A stretch of DNA of 64,000 nt from positions 21,412 to 85,411 of the forward strand of contig JBBDYH010000121.1 of NCBI GenBank assembly GCA_040901795.1. Direction: 5' to 3'. The number at the start of each line of letters is the position of its first letter. Within the stretch, counting starts at the first letter, position 1. This DNA comes from JBBDYH01 sp040901795. Lineage in GTDB: Bacteria > Planctomycetota > Planctomycetia > Pirellulales > JALHPA01. This document shows positions 1 to 7,830 of the stretch, in pieces. The notes beneath the pieces were generated by a model. It worked only from the letters and a program-made list of their open reading frames with translations. It searched no databases and was not told the origin of the DNA. The position numbers and the translations under genes are program-made.

Positions 1-1192
1 AGAGGCTTTCGCGAGCGGCGACACGAACGACGGCATGGGGGCTCTCGAGCAACTCGATGAGTTTGCCGACGGCGCCGGGGATGCTGCGGTGGCGAAGCTG
101 CGGGACGATCCTGGCTTGGACCTCGGGGTCGGAATCGAGCAAGGCCCGCATGGCCAGCGTGTTGGCTTCGGCGCCGTTGAAGGGCGCGAGCGCTTCGGCT
201 GCGGCAATTCGGCCGGCGGGCTTACCGCGGAGCAACAGCGCTTCGAGCATTTTGAAAACGGCGCGGCGATTCACGCCCGAGCGCACGGCCAAGGCGACGG
301 CTGCGCGTTGTCCGGCGTCGTCGAGCCGCTGCACGACCGCTTCTTCGCTTTGCAGCCAGGCAATGTTCTCGATGCGGCGGAGATTGTGGGCCACGGCGGG
401 CGACGGCTCGCTGCCAACTTTGCGAAGCAGGCATTCGACGAATTTGTCGTCGTGCCGGTAGGCCAACAGCGTCATGACCGCGGAGGGGGCGTGCGGATCG
501 TCAAGGAAACTCAACACCAGCCGCATCACACCCGGACGGGGACTGTGCGTAAGCATGTCGGCCAGCGGCAGGTAATTGCCGTTGCGGGGATCGGAGAGAA
601 TCGCCTTGAGTGTGGGGTTGTCGCGGTTGGCCAAGAGCAGGAACGACTCCAGCACCGCGACAACGCGATGGCGGTTGTAGCGCAACAACGATTGCTCCAA
701 GACACCGACGACTTGCTGGCGGAGGCGCTGCGGATCGCGGCGGTTGTACGGATCGGCTGGGGCATTGAGCTCCTGGTAGAGCAGTTCGGCGAGCTGCAAG
801 AGCGTGTGCGCAGCCAGGCCGCGGTTCGGATTCGTTTCGTCTTCGGCCGCGTTGATCAGGGCGGGCGCAAGCTCGTAGTCGCGAAACTGCAACAGCAGCT
901 CGCAGCCATTTTTGCAGAGCTGGACTTCGGTCGAGAGAACGGCGTCGCGGATGGCGATCGACATGCGGCCGCGATATTCGCTGACCAGCGCGCGCCAGGC
1001 GTCGTCGAATGTGTGCAGCCGGCCGACGGCGAAGCGCTGCGCCTCGAGGCAGCCGCGGTGCATCAGCGCCCGCAGGGCGCCGTCGCGGATGTTTGGCTCG
1101 TGCGAGTCGAGCGCGGGGAGCAGCACGGCGTCGGCGGATTCGTTGCGCGACGCGGCGAGCAGTTCGAGTGTGATGTCGAGCGGAGAGGTCAC
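1..1192 (-). CDS. HEAT-repeat protein, C-terminal part cut by window edge
   Basis: An uninterrupted minus-strand reading frame runs from GTG at 1192 off the left edge of the window, giving 397 visible residues. It begins VTSPLDITLELLAAS and continues as amphipathic helical pairs with repeated patterns such as LLDSDPEVQARIVPQL and LLESPHAVVRVAARES. These are typical of HEAT/armadillo-type scaffolds. An in-frame TGA lies at 1231-1229, so the start must lie below it. TTG at 1216 is the only clear alternative, and neither has a convincing Shine-Dalgarno site. HEAT proteins are protein-binding scaffolds, and nothing here identifies the partner. The plus-strand frame over the same bases is only its low-complexity shadow. 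The call is firm for the fold and open for function. Confidence 0.75.
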   Translation of the reverse strand, partial: MTSPLDITLELLAASRNESADAVLLPALDSHEPNIRDGALRALMHRGCLEAQRFAVGRLHTFDDAWRALVSEYRGRMSIAIRDAVLSTEVQLCKNGCELLLQFRDYELAPALINAAEDETNPNRGLAAHTLLQLAELLYQELNAPADPYNRRDPQRLRQQVVGVLEQSLLRYNRHRVVAVLESFLLLANRDNPTLKAILSDPRNGNYLPLADMLTHSPRPGVMRLVLSFLDDPHAPSAVMTLLAYRHDDKFVECLLRKVGSEPSPAVAHNLRRIENIAWLQSEEAVVQRLDDAGQRAAVALAVRSGVNRRAVFKMLEALLLRGKPAGRIAAAEALAPFNGAEANTLAMRALLDSDPEVQARIVPQLRHRSIPGAVGKLIELLESPHAVVRVAARESL

Positions 1193-1472
1193 GTTAACGC
1201 GCTGCGATCGAGGCAACGGTTTTGGGCGTCACACGGTCAAGCGAGGGGTTTCCCTAGACAACCATAGGTTGCATAAACGCGACGTAATCGCCGGAGGACC
1301 GTATGGAAAGTAGCCCAGCGCGACAGCTTGATTTTGGGCCGCCGCGGCACCACACTAAGGGGCAGGAAACGAGGCGGCAGAACCTAATCGACGACATAAC
1401 CGCGCCAAGAGTTTTGATCGATATTTTCAACACAGCCTAAAGGCTGAACTCCAACGCTGAACCCCGAACCCT
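1193..1472. promoter_or_regulatory. divergent intergenic region between HEAT gene and small + strand gene
   Basis: This 280-base spacer separates the minus-strand HEAT gene from the plus-strand gene at 1473, so it should hold both promoters. I could not fix -35/-10 boxes with normal spacing. Its right end carries two members of repeat families seen elsewhere: AGCCTAAAGGCTGAACTCC at 1434 and a CTGAACCCCGAACCC heptamer run at 1457. The heptamer run lies directly against the downstream ATG, in place of a ribosome binding site. Confidence 0.4.
1433..1472. repeat. intergenic repeat: AGCCT-AGGCT hairpin plus GAACCC heptamers
   Basis: AGCCTAAAGGCT is a short palindrome followed by GAACTCCAAC. The same block occurs in inverted and direct copies at 5923-6019. 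It is followed by CTGAACCCCGAACCCT, a degenerate member of the TGAACCC heptamer family found at 24110, 49271 and 55768. Confidence 0.7.
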
Positions 1473-1739
1473 ATGTCCGTACCCACCGAAGCGCCTGAAT
1501 TGCTCAACCAGGAGTTCTTGGAGATTCGCGCGCGGCTGTTGCAGGTCGCGGCAGCTTTGGACCGGCTCGAACGAGCGGAGGGGGACGTGTCGCGCGACAA
1601 GCGACGGATGGATCTCGACCGCGCGATACGCGTGCTGTTGGAATCCGGATCCGACCGCGCTGCGAAGCTACAGATGATCTTCTCGTTGCCGTATGATCGG
1701 GACTGGAAGACGACTTTGGGTATGAATGGAAAGAAATGA
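1473..1739 (+). CDS. small conserved acidic/helical protein, function unknown
   Basis: This is an 88-residue soluble protein beginning MSVPTEAPELLNQEFLEIR. It is rich in charged helices (RARLLQVAAALDRLERAEGD) and ends with FSLPYDRDWKTTLGMNGKK. There is no signal peptide or membrane segment. Codon bias is typical of the neighbours, and the frame is open from an ATG that follows the heptamer repeat. It lies 141 bases upstream of the TatD-like hydrolase on the same strand and may be co-transcribed with it, although a large tandem repeat lies between them. I do not recognise a named family; the pattern suggests a small planctomycete-type conserved protein. Confidence 0.65.
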   Translation: MSVPTEAPELLNQEFLEIRARLLQVAAALDRLERAEGDVSRDKRRMDLDRAIRVLLESGSDRAAKLQMIFSLPYDRDWKTTLGMNGKK

Positions 1740-1869
1740 CCAATGACCAATGACCAATCACCAATGTCCAAGCACCAATGACCAAATCAGTCGGCGCTGA
1801 ATCTATTGGTCATTGGGATTTGGTCATTGGTCATTGACTCGCTCACCCCTCACCCTCACCCCTCACAAA
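1737..1869. repeat. TGACCAA tandem repeat with inverted arms
   Basis: From 1737 to 1785 the unit TGACCAA/TCACCAA repeats six or seven times in one orientation. From 1805 to 1836 it returns in reverse orientation as ATTGGTCATTGG and TTTGGTCATTGGTCATTG, so the two halves can pair into a long imperfect hairpin. A third small array, CACCCCTCACCCTCACCCC, follows at 1846-1864. The element fills the gap between two genes on the plus strand. Confidence 0.85.
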
Positions 1870-1880
1870 TCACTCTGCCC

Positions 1881-2786
1881 ATGGACTACTTCGATCCGCA
1901 CATCCACATGGTCTCGCGGACCACGGACGATTACGAAACCTTGGCCAAGATGGGCTGCGTGGGGATGAGCGAGCCGGCGTTTTGGGCGGGCTTTGACCGG
2001 GGCAGCGTCGACGCGTTCCGCGATTACTTCCGCCAGCTCACGCAGTTCGAGCCGAAGCGCGCGGGCTGGTATCACGTGCAGCACTACACCTGGCTGTGCA
2101 TCAACGCCAAGGAGGCGGAGAATGTGCGGCTCAGCCGCGAAGTCATCGCCATGATTCCCGAGTTCATTAACCAGCCGGGCGTGCTGGGGATCGGCGAAAT
2201 TGGGCTGAATAAGAACACGCGCAACGAGTCGATCGTGTTCATGGAGCACGTGCAGTTGGCCGAGACGCTCGACGAACAGATTCTGATCCATACGCCGCAC
2301 TTGGAAGACAAGTATCCCGGCACGATGATGATCCTTGACATGCTCGGGGACTTTTCGGGCTTGGACCGCAACCGCGTGCTGGTCGATCACGTCGAGGAGC
2401 ACACAATTCGGCCGGTGCTCGAGCAAGGCTATTGGGCAGGCATGACGTTGTATCCGGTGAGCAAGTGTACGCCCGAGCGTGCCGTGGACATGATCGAGAT
2501 GTATGGCCCCGAGCGTTTGATGGTGAATAGCGCGGGCGACTGGGGGCCCTCGAAGCCGACGGCGGTGCCGGACTTCATCCTGGCGATGCGGAAGCGCGGG
2601 CATCCGGAGTCGTTGATCCGCAAGATCGTGTACGAGAACCCGCTGGAGTTTTTCAGCCAGAGCCGGAACTTCCGGTTTACGCCGCGTGACGGTACGCCGG
2701 TCATCGAGCACGATCCTGCCAGCCGCGACGGCGCCCATGCCGCGGCGGCGGGCGAAGGAGCGGCGCTGCCGCGCATGCCGCGGTGA
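1881..2786 (+). CDS. TatD-family metal-dependent hydrolase, EboB-like
   Basis: This 301-residue TIM-barrel amidohydrolase begins MDYFDPHIHM, where DPHIHM is the HxH metal-binding strand of TatD proteins. The next conserved blocks are SRTTDDYETLAKMG, EPAFWAGFDRGS, GVLGIGEIGLNKNT, ILIHTPH, VLVDHVEEHTI and RLMVNSAGDWGPS. These match the EboB branch of TatD, which is encoded in the Ebo metabolite-transport gene cluster of bacteria and algae. The other ebo genes are not visible, so this copy is an orphan. The last ~35 residues are alanine/arginine rich and unlike the domain. The start was set at 1881 because the 25 codons upstream are translated from the tandem repeat. The exact substrate is unknown. 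Confidence 0.85.
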   Translation: MDYFDPHIHMVSRTTDDYETLAKMGCVGMSEPAFWAGFDRGSVDAFRDYFRQLTQFEPKRAGWYHVQHYTWLCINAKEAENVRLSREVIAMIPEFINQPGVLGIGEIGLNKNTRNESIVFMEHVQLAETLDEQILIHTPHLEDKYPGTMMILDMLGDFSGLDRNRVLVDHVEEHTIRPVLEQGYWAGMTLYPVSKCTPERAVDMIEMYGPERLMVNSAGDWGPSKPTAVPDFILAMRKRGHPESLIRKIVYENPLEFFSQSRNFRFTPRDGTPVIEHDPASRDGAHAAAAGEGAALPRMPR

Positions 2787-2791
2787 GGTTA

Positions 2792-2908
2792 TGGAGTGCG
2801 GAGACTCGTCGCCGCTTTCTTTTTCAAATAGCGTTTTAGGCCAAATGACGTTTTTCGAGTATTCAGGCCTGATTGAAATCCAAAGCGGTGACGAGTCGCC
2901 GCACTCCA
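2792..2908. repeat. 117-bp element with 27-bp terminal inverted repeats
   Basis: The left arm (2792-2818, TGGAGTGCGGAGACTCGTCG onward) and right arm (2882-2908) are inverted copies differing at two positions, separated by a ~63-base AT-richer core. Read on either strand, the arms translate to ECGDSSPL and SGDESPHS, which gives spurious short ORFs both ways. Size, arms and lack of coding content suggest a MITE-like or REPIN-like non-autonomous element. It sits between the TatD-like gene and the DUF1080 gene. Confidence 0.85.
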
Positions 2909-2923
2909 CCTAACAGGTGACAA

Positions 2924-4477
2924 ATGACGAAAGCTCGCGGTTGGTTCCTATTTAGCGTTTTAATTCTTGTCTTCTGTGCTGCCCCTGAACTGCCTGCGCA
3001 GGAGCGCGACGAGGCAGGGTTTAAGTCAATCTTCAACGGCAAGGAACTCCTCGGTTGGGACGGCGATCCGAAGTTCTGGCGCGCGGAAGAAGGCGCAATC
3101 GTCGGTCAGACGACTGCGGAGAACCCAACCAAGGGCAACACGTTTATCATCTGGAAAGACGGCGAAGTCGATGACTTTGAGCTGAAGCTGTCGTATCGCA
3201 TCCAGGGGGGTAATTCGGGAATTCAGTATCGCAGCAAGCGAGCCAACGCCTGGGTGGTGGGCGGGTACCAGGCGGATATCGACTCGGCCGACACGTATTC
3301 CGGCATCCTTTACGAAGAGCGGGGCTCGCGTGGGATCATGGCCGAGCGCGGTCAGCGCGTCATGTGGAACAAGGACGGCAAGACGAAAGAGGTGGACCAA
3401 TTTGGCGACAAGGAGGCCTTGCAGAAGGAGATCAAGAAGGAAGATTGGAACGACTACCACGTGATCGCGAAGGGCGCCAACTTCAAGCACTACATCAACG
3501 GCAAGCTGATGAGCGAAGTGACCGACAGTGATCCGAAGAAGCGGGTCATGTCGGGGATCTTGGCGCTTCAGCTCCACGCCGGCCCGCCGATGAAGGTGGA
3601 GTTTAAGAACATTCGCCTGCGGCGCACAAAGCTAGCTGCGATGGAGGGCATGAAGGAGCGCAAGAAGATCGTGATGGTGGCCGGGCGCCCGAGCCATGGA
3701 CCGGGCGATCACGAGTTCAACGCCGGCTCGCTCTTGCTTAAGAAATGCCTGGACGAAAACGTGCCGTACGTCGTTACGCACGTGTACCGCAGCGGCTGGC
3801 CCAGCGACTCGACAGCATTCGACAATGCCGACACGATCATGCTCTACATGGACGGCGGCGGAGGCCATCCGCTCATTCAGACTCGCGTCCGGTTGGCCGA
3901 GATCGACCAGCTCATGAAGCAGGGTATCGGCATGGTCTGTGCCCATTACGCCGTCGAAGTCCCCAAGGAGAAAGGTGGACCGGATTTGCTCAATTGGATC
4001 GGCGGGTATTTCGAGACATTCTGGTCCGTCAATCCGCACTGGATGCTCAAGGACGCCAGGCTGGCCGCGAACCACCCGATCACGCGAGGCGTCGAGCCAT
4101 TTGCGATGCAAGACGAGTGGTACTACCACATGCGGTTCCGCGAGAACATGGAAGGCGTGACGCCGATTCTTTCGGCGGTTCCACCCGACAGCACGCGCGA
4201 GCGCGGCGACGGCCCGCACAGCGGCAACCCGACGGTCCGCGCGCGGAAAGGCGAGCCGGAGATTGTGGCCTGGGCGGCGAAGCGCGAGGACGGCGGGCGG
4301 GGCTTTGGCTATACCGGCGGGCACTTTCACAAGAACTGGGGCGACCCGAATAACCGCAAGCTATTTTTGAACGCACTTTTGTGGACGGCCAAGGCCGAGA
4401 TTCCGGAAAACGGCGTAGAGAGCACGGTGACGGCAAAAGATCTGGCGCAGAATTTGGATGACAAGCGGCGAAGGTAG
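2924..4477 (+). CDS. secreted DUF1080 (3-keto-disaccharide hydrolase type) fused to ThuA-like domain
   Basis: This protein has 517 residues. Residues 1-25 are a signal peptide (LFSVLILVFCAAPELPAQ). Residues ~33-236 form a DUF1080 concanavalin-like domain with FKSIFNGKELLGWDG, GNSGIQYRS, GGYQADID and SGILALQLHAGPPM. From ~246 a ThuA-like Rossmann domain follows, with VMVAGRPSHGPGDHEFNAG, MDGGGGHPL, HPITRGVEPF and YTGGHFHKNWG. DUF1080 proteins cleave or bind 3-keto sugars, and ThuA domains accompany sugar oxidation to 3-keto derivatives, so a role in periplasmic 3-keto-glycoside breakdown is plausible. The family usually carries the domains separately or fused in this order. The gene leads directly into the DUF29 gene: its stop lies 10 bases before the next ATG. 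Confidence 0.88.
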   Translation: MTKARGWFLFSVLILVFCAAPELPAQERDEAGFKSIFNGKELLGWDGDPKFWRAEEGAIVGQTTAENPTKGNTFIIWKDGEVDDFELKLSYRIQGGNSGIQYRSKRANAWVVGGYQADIDSADTYSGILYEERGSRGIMAERGQRVMWNKDGKTKEVDQFGDKEALQKEIKKEDWNDYHVIAKGANFKHYINGKLMSEVTDSDPKKRVMSGILALQLHAGPPMKVEFKNIRLRRTKLAAMEGMKERKKIVMVAGRPSHGPGDHEFNAGSLLLKKCLDENVPYVVTHVYRSGWPSDSTAFDNADTIMLYMDGGGGHPLIQTRVRLAEIDQLMKQGIGMVCAHYAVEVPKEKGGPDLLNWIGGYFETFWSVNPHWMLKDARLAANHPITRGVEPFAMQDEWYYHMRFRENMEGVTPILSAVPPDSTRERGDGPHSGNPTVRARKGEPEIVAWAAKREDGGRGFGYTGGHFHKNWGDPNNRKLFLNALLWTAKAEIPENGVESTVTAKDLAQNLDDKRRR

Positions 4478-4487
4478 GAGACTCTCA

Positions 4488-4946
4488 ATGAATTGGCAAG
4501 AGTTGGCTGCATCGTCTCACTATCAAACCGCCGTCGCTGTCAACCACGCGCTTCGAGAAGGTCGAATCGATGAAGCAATGGTTGGCATCGAGGAGCTAAT
4601 CGAGGCCTTGACTCGCTCCGACAAACGCGCGCTGAAGAGCCACCTGGTGCGGCTGATGGTCCATGTTATCAAGTGGCACACGCAACCGCTGAGGCGCTCG
4701 CGGAGTTGGCGGGGCACCATCAATAGCGCGCGACGTGAGATTAGGGCTATCCAGGAAGATACGCCAAGCTTGACGCGGGCGGTAATCGAGGCGCAATGGG
4801 ACGATTGTTTTGAAACTGCCAAGGAAGAGGCGGAAATCCAGATGAATCAAGAACCAGAGCTTACGAGCATTTCCTGGGCTCAGGCGTTCGAAGAGCCGTA
4901 TGAGCTTGAGTCGCTACCGAAGCCCACTCGGCGTCGAAAACGATAG
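4488..4946 (+). CDS. DUF29-family protein
   Basis: This 152-residue soluble protein begins MNWQELAASSHYQTAVAVNHALREG. It carries LIEALTRSDKRALKSHLVRLMVHVIKWHTQP, the central helix pair of DUF29. It then has SWRGTINSARREIRAI and ends in a basic tail (PTRRRKR). The start at 4488 is supported by AGGAG at 4476-4480, seven bases upstream, which overlaps the end of the preceding gene and suggests translational coupling. DUF29 proteins are common as multiple copies in cyanobacteria and planctomycetes, and their function is not established. Some authors link them to toxin-antitoxin-like loci, but no partner is visible here. Confidence 0.8.
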   Translation: MNWQELAASSHYQTAVAVNHALREGRIDEAMVGIEELIEALTRSDKRALKSHLVRLMVHVIKWHTQPLRRSRSWRGTINSARREIRAIQEDTPSLTRAVIEAQWDDCFETAKEEAEIQMNQEPELTSISWAQAFEEPYELESLPKPTRRRKR

Positions 4947-5009
4947 AACAGACTAGTCAGGCATGCCGCTTGCAGGCGCGGTGACATCGGACCGACAAGG
5001 AGGGATGCC

Positions 5010-5921
5010 ATGCCTGTCGTTGCTATCACGCAAGACCTGCGCTCGATCGAGCACGCAGTCGCCGCTGCTCTCGAAAAGCTGCCCCTGGACGATCTGGTTC
5101 GCCGCAAACTGGTCGCGATCAAGCCAAACGAGACGTATGCGACGGCCAACGACTGCACCGGCGTCACGCAACCGGACACTCTGCGGGCGGTGATTCAGCA
5201 GATCAAGCGGTTTGGCCCGCGGCAGATCGTCGTGACCGGCGGATCGGGGGCCGCGAAGACCGACCAGGTCTTTCGGGTCGCTGGACTGATGGAGGTCGTC
5301 GAGGACGAGGGGGTGGACTTCTGCGACCATAACCAGCCGCCGTTCGCCGAAATCGAGCTTGGATATGCCCCGCAGCTCGACGTCGCCGGCCCGCAAAAGT
5401 CGGTCATGGTCAACGCGCACGTGCTGGGGTATGAGACGCTCATCGTGGTCAGCCAACTGAAGATGCACGAGACGGCGACGGTGACGTTGGCTCTGAAGAA
5501 CATTGCCATGTCGTATCCGGCGGCGGAGTACTATGGCTATCCGCGCTCGAAGCAGAAGCACGAGCATCAGTTCTTTGACGACATGCATTCCTTCATCGCT
5601 GCGATGGCCAAGCGGTTCCCAATTCAGTTGGCGGTCACCGTCGGGCATCCGGCGATGATCGCCACGGGTCCGCTGGGTGGACACGTGGTCGAAACGGGAA
5701 TCTGCATTGCCAGCACCGACGCCCTAGCGGCCGACGTCGTGGGGGCCCGATTGTTGGGCTTTGACGTTCAAGGCGTGCATCATCTTTGGGAGGCGGCCCG
5801 GCTAGGCGTGGGGGAAAGCGACCTCGACAAAATCGACTTTCCGGCGATGAGCCTGCAAGATGCAATCGAGGCCTATACCATGGCGGCCTATGGCGAACGG
5901 CTGACGTTTGAGCATGCGTAG
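5010..5921 (+). CDS. DUF362 domain protein
   Basis: This is a 303-residue cytoplasmic protein. DUF362 features include VAIKPNETYATAND, DTLRAVIQQIKRFGPRQIVVTGGSGAAKTDQVFRVAG, ETLIVVSQLKMHETATVTLALKNIAMSYP, VTVGHPAMIATGPLGG and ASTDALAADVVGARLLGFD. Many DUF362 proteins have a C-terminal ferredoxin domain with CxxCxxCxxxCP motifs; this one lacks it, so it is the short form. The start is well set by AAGGAGGG at 4997-5004. The molecular function of the family is unproven. It is the last gene of the plus-strand group and converges on msrB. Confidence 0.85.
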   Translation: MPVVAITQDLRSIEHAVAAALEKLPLDDLVRRKLVAIKPNETYATANDCTGVTQPDTLRAVIQQIKRFGPRQIVVTGGSGAAKTDQVFRVAGLMEVVEDEGVDFCDHNQPPFAEIELGYAPQLDVAGPQKSVMVNAHVLGYETLIVVSQLKMHETATVTLALKNIAMSYPAAEYYGYPRSKQKHEHQFFDDMHSFIAAMAKRFPIQLAVTVGHPAMIATGPLGGHVVETGICIASTDALAADVVGARLLGFDVQGVHHLWEAARLGVGESDLDKIDFPAMSLQDAIEAYTMAAYGERLTFEHA

Positions 5922-5922
5922 C

Positions 5923-6019
5923 AGTTGGAGTTCAGCCTTCAGGCTGCTGGAACTCCAACTGGCGGCAAGCTAAAGCTGGAACTCCAACGGTGCAGCAAGC
6001 TGAAGCTTGAACTCCAACT
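5923..6019. repeat. GGAACTCCAAC repeat cluster / bidirectional terminator
   Basis: Between two convergent genes, AGTTGGAGTTC (5923-5933) pairs with GGAACTCCAACT (5949-5960) around an inner AGCC/GGCT stem. Two further direct copies of GGAACTCCAAC-like sequence, each preceded by AAGCT-AGCTT or AAGC-GCTT palindromes, follow to 6019. The first hairpin is well placed to end transcription from both sides. The same block occurs at 1434. Confidence 0.75.
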
Positions 6020-6026
6020 GCTTCAA

Positions 6027-6554
6027 CTAGCGTTCCTCGAACTTGAGCGCCGCGCTGTTCATGCAATAGCGCAAGCCGGTCGGACGGGGACCGTCGTCAA
6101 AGACGTGTCCCAGGTGGGAGTCGCAGCGGCGGCAGAGGACCTCAGTCCGCGTCATGAACCAGCCGCGGTCTTCTTCGGTTTTCACGTGACGCTCGTCGGC
6201 GGGCTGAAAGAAGCTGGGCCAGCCGGTGCCCGACTCGAATTTGTGCCGGCTATCAAACAACGGCAGGCCGCAGCAGACGCATTTGTAAACGCCATCGCGA
6301 TGCTCATCCCAATACTCGCCGGTGAACGCCCGCTCGGTCCCTTTTTTTCGCGTGACGTGGAACTGCTCCGGAGTGAGCTGCTCTTTCCAGTCGGCGTCGC
6401 TCTTTTCCACGTGGCCGATCTCGGCGATGTCTTGGGCCATGAGCTTTTCCTCGCGATGAATCAGGGGACGAGTAGTGAGCAGGTATTTACGAGCCGAAAT
6501 GCCGGCGATTGCCAACAGAAGCAATACGGCCAACCATCGATGAGAGGTTCGCAT
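6027..6554 (-). CDS. msrB: membrane-anchored peptide-methionine (R)-S-oxide reductase MsrB
   Basis: This 175-residue protein reduces methionine-R-sulfoxide in proteins. Residues 7-20 form an N-terminal membrane anchor or uncleaved signal (WLAVLLLLAIAGIS), so it acts outside the cytoplasmic membrane. The MsrB domain follows. Zinc is bound by C92xxC95 and C141xxC144, GTGWPSF lies at 109-115, and the catalytic Cys164 sits in RYCMNSAAL. The resolving cysteine at the usual site near residue 110 is not evident, so recycling may use another cysteine such as C94. ATG at 6554 was chosen over GTG at 6560. It is the last gene of the long minus-strand block. Confidence 0.95.
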   Translation of the reverse strand: MRTSHRWLAVLLLLAIAGISARKYLLTTRPLIHREEKLMAQDIAEIGHVEKSDADWKEQLTPEQFHVTRKKGTERAFTGEYWDEHRDGVYKCVCCGLPLFDSRHKFESGTGWPSFFQPADERHVKTEEDRGWFMTRTEVLCRRCDSHLGHVFDDGPRPTGLRYCMNSAALKFEER

Positions 6555-6580
6555 CTTCACGGTTCATCGCTGAAGGCATT

Positions 6581-7816
6581 TTACGCATGGGCCGGGCGGT
6601 CGCGGCCATCGGGCGGCGGCAGCGCCTCAATAAATTTTATCAGCTCCTCCAGCTCGGGACTGCGCGCCTCGCGGACGTAAAAGCCGCTCAGCGCGGTTGC
6701 CGTGCAGAGCGATTCAGCCAGTGAAAGTTGCGCCAATTGGCCAAAACAGAAGCCGGCGTTGAAGTTATCGCCGGCGCCGGTGGAAATTCGAGGTTGCGAA
6801 GTGAAGGGCCCGGCGAAGAGAGCCGATGCGATATCGCCCTCGACGCAGGTGCAAGCGGCGGCGGCTGCGCGCGGATGGACAACCACGGTCTGGATCTGGA
6901 GCTGCTCGCGAATGCCCCGCGAAAGCAGCTCTATGGCGTCGTGGGGACGGTCAGGCGTTTCGAGATCAAGCGCGCTGGCCACCTGGACTGCCTCTTTCAG
7001 ATTCAAACCCATCACCACGTCCGCATACTGTTGGAACTCGGTGCAGAGATCGAGGGCCTGCCGAAGATCCGCCCAGGTGCGCTTTTCCGGGTCGGCCAGG
7101 TCGATGAAGATCAACTGCCGCGGCAGCCCGTGGTTGGCCTTAGTCTGATCGCTTGCGGTTTGGCGGGTGGATGGCGATCGAGCGTCGCTTGGGAATCCTT
7201 GAGCGGGCGCCAGAATCTCATCAATGACGTGCCGCCAAATCTCGCTTAAGCAGGGAAGCATCGTCCAATTGACCATTCCTATCAGCCGCGCATCGCTAAC
7301 CAACTGACGGAACTGGCCGAGCCCGACGCACTCGATGATCTGCGGCCAGCAGACGTCGCGAAGCGCGGCGTGCTTGCCGAGCATCACCTTGCCGTCCTGG
7401 AACTCGAGCGCATCGGTGAGTCCCGGCTCGGCGATCGAGTAGCATTTGGCTTGTTGAGAGAACTCCTGGAAAACCGGGTGGATGGTCGGACGACCGAGCG
7501 AGCCGATGTAATTCACGCACAGGCCAAGAGCCGCGAGCGCGTTCGACATGATTGGGCCATTGCCGCCCAACTTCTGCAAACGCACGACCAGTTCGTAGTT
7601 TGAGCTTTGCCCTGCGGCGGACACAATCTTGCGGCCGAACTGCTCGATTGTTGGAATCGGCTCAAACCGCTCCAAGTCGTGTCGCTTATCAACGACCGAA
7701 ATGATCGAGTCGACAAACCCGTCGAAGCCCAAAAGCACCGGCTGCCCGGCGCGCTGGTCACCGAAGCGCCGCAACCCGGCGGCGGTCTGTCGGGCGATTT
7801 CAGTGCGATCGGGCAT
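6581..7816 (-). CDS. PfkB-family carbohydrate/nucleoside kinase
   Basis: This is a 411-residue ribokinase-superfamily protein. Near the N-terminus, VLLGFDGFVDSIISVVDKR and LGGNGPIMSNALAALGL correspond to the substrate-binding GG motif. Near the C-terminus, RISTGAGDNFNAGFCFGQL at 343-361 holds the anion hole and catalytic Asp350. The first Asp of the usual DTGAGD signature is replaced by Ser345. The family phosphorylates sugars, nucleosides or related alcohols with ATP; the exact substrate cannot be read from sequence. ATG at 7816 was chosen because a longer frame would overlap the upstream tRNA-modifying gene, which ends 14 bases before. The spacing suggests an operon. Confidence 0.9.
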   Translation of the reverse strand: MPDRTEIARQTAAGLRRFGDQRAGQPVLLGFDGFVDSIISVVDKRHDLERFEPIPTIEQFGRKIVSAAGQSSNYELVVRLQKLGGNGPIMSNALAALGLCVNYIGSLGRPTIHPVFQEFSQQAKCYSIAEPGLTDALEFQDGKVMLGKHAALRDVCWPQIIECVGLGQFRQLVSDARLIGMVNWTMLPCLSEIWRHVIDEILAPAQGFPSDARSPSTRQTASDQTKANHGLPRQLIFIDLADPEKRTWADLRQALDLCTEFQQYADVVMGLNLKEAVQVASALDLETPDRPHDAIELLSRGIREQLQIQTVVVHPRAAAAACTCVEGDIASALFAGPFTSQPRISTGAGDNFNAGFCFGQLAQLSLAESLCTATALSGFYVREARSPELEELIKFIEALPPPDGRDRPAHA

Positions 7817-7830
7817 CGTTTGCAAAGTGG

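Noticed and set aside
35..1267. Long plus-strand frame opposite the HEAT gene
   Set aside because: It is the antisense of a codon-biased HEAT-repeat frame; its translation is compositionally odd with no domain.
2686..2913. Small ORF MECGDSSPL on the plus strand
   Set aside because: It lies inside the inverted-repeat element, and the same peptide pattern occurs on the opposite strand, so it is a repeat-derived spurious frame.
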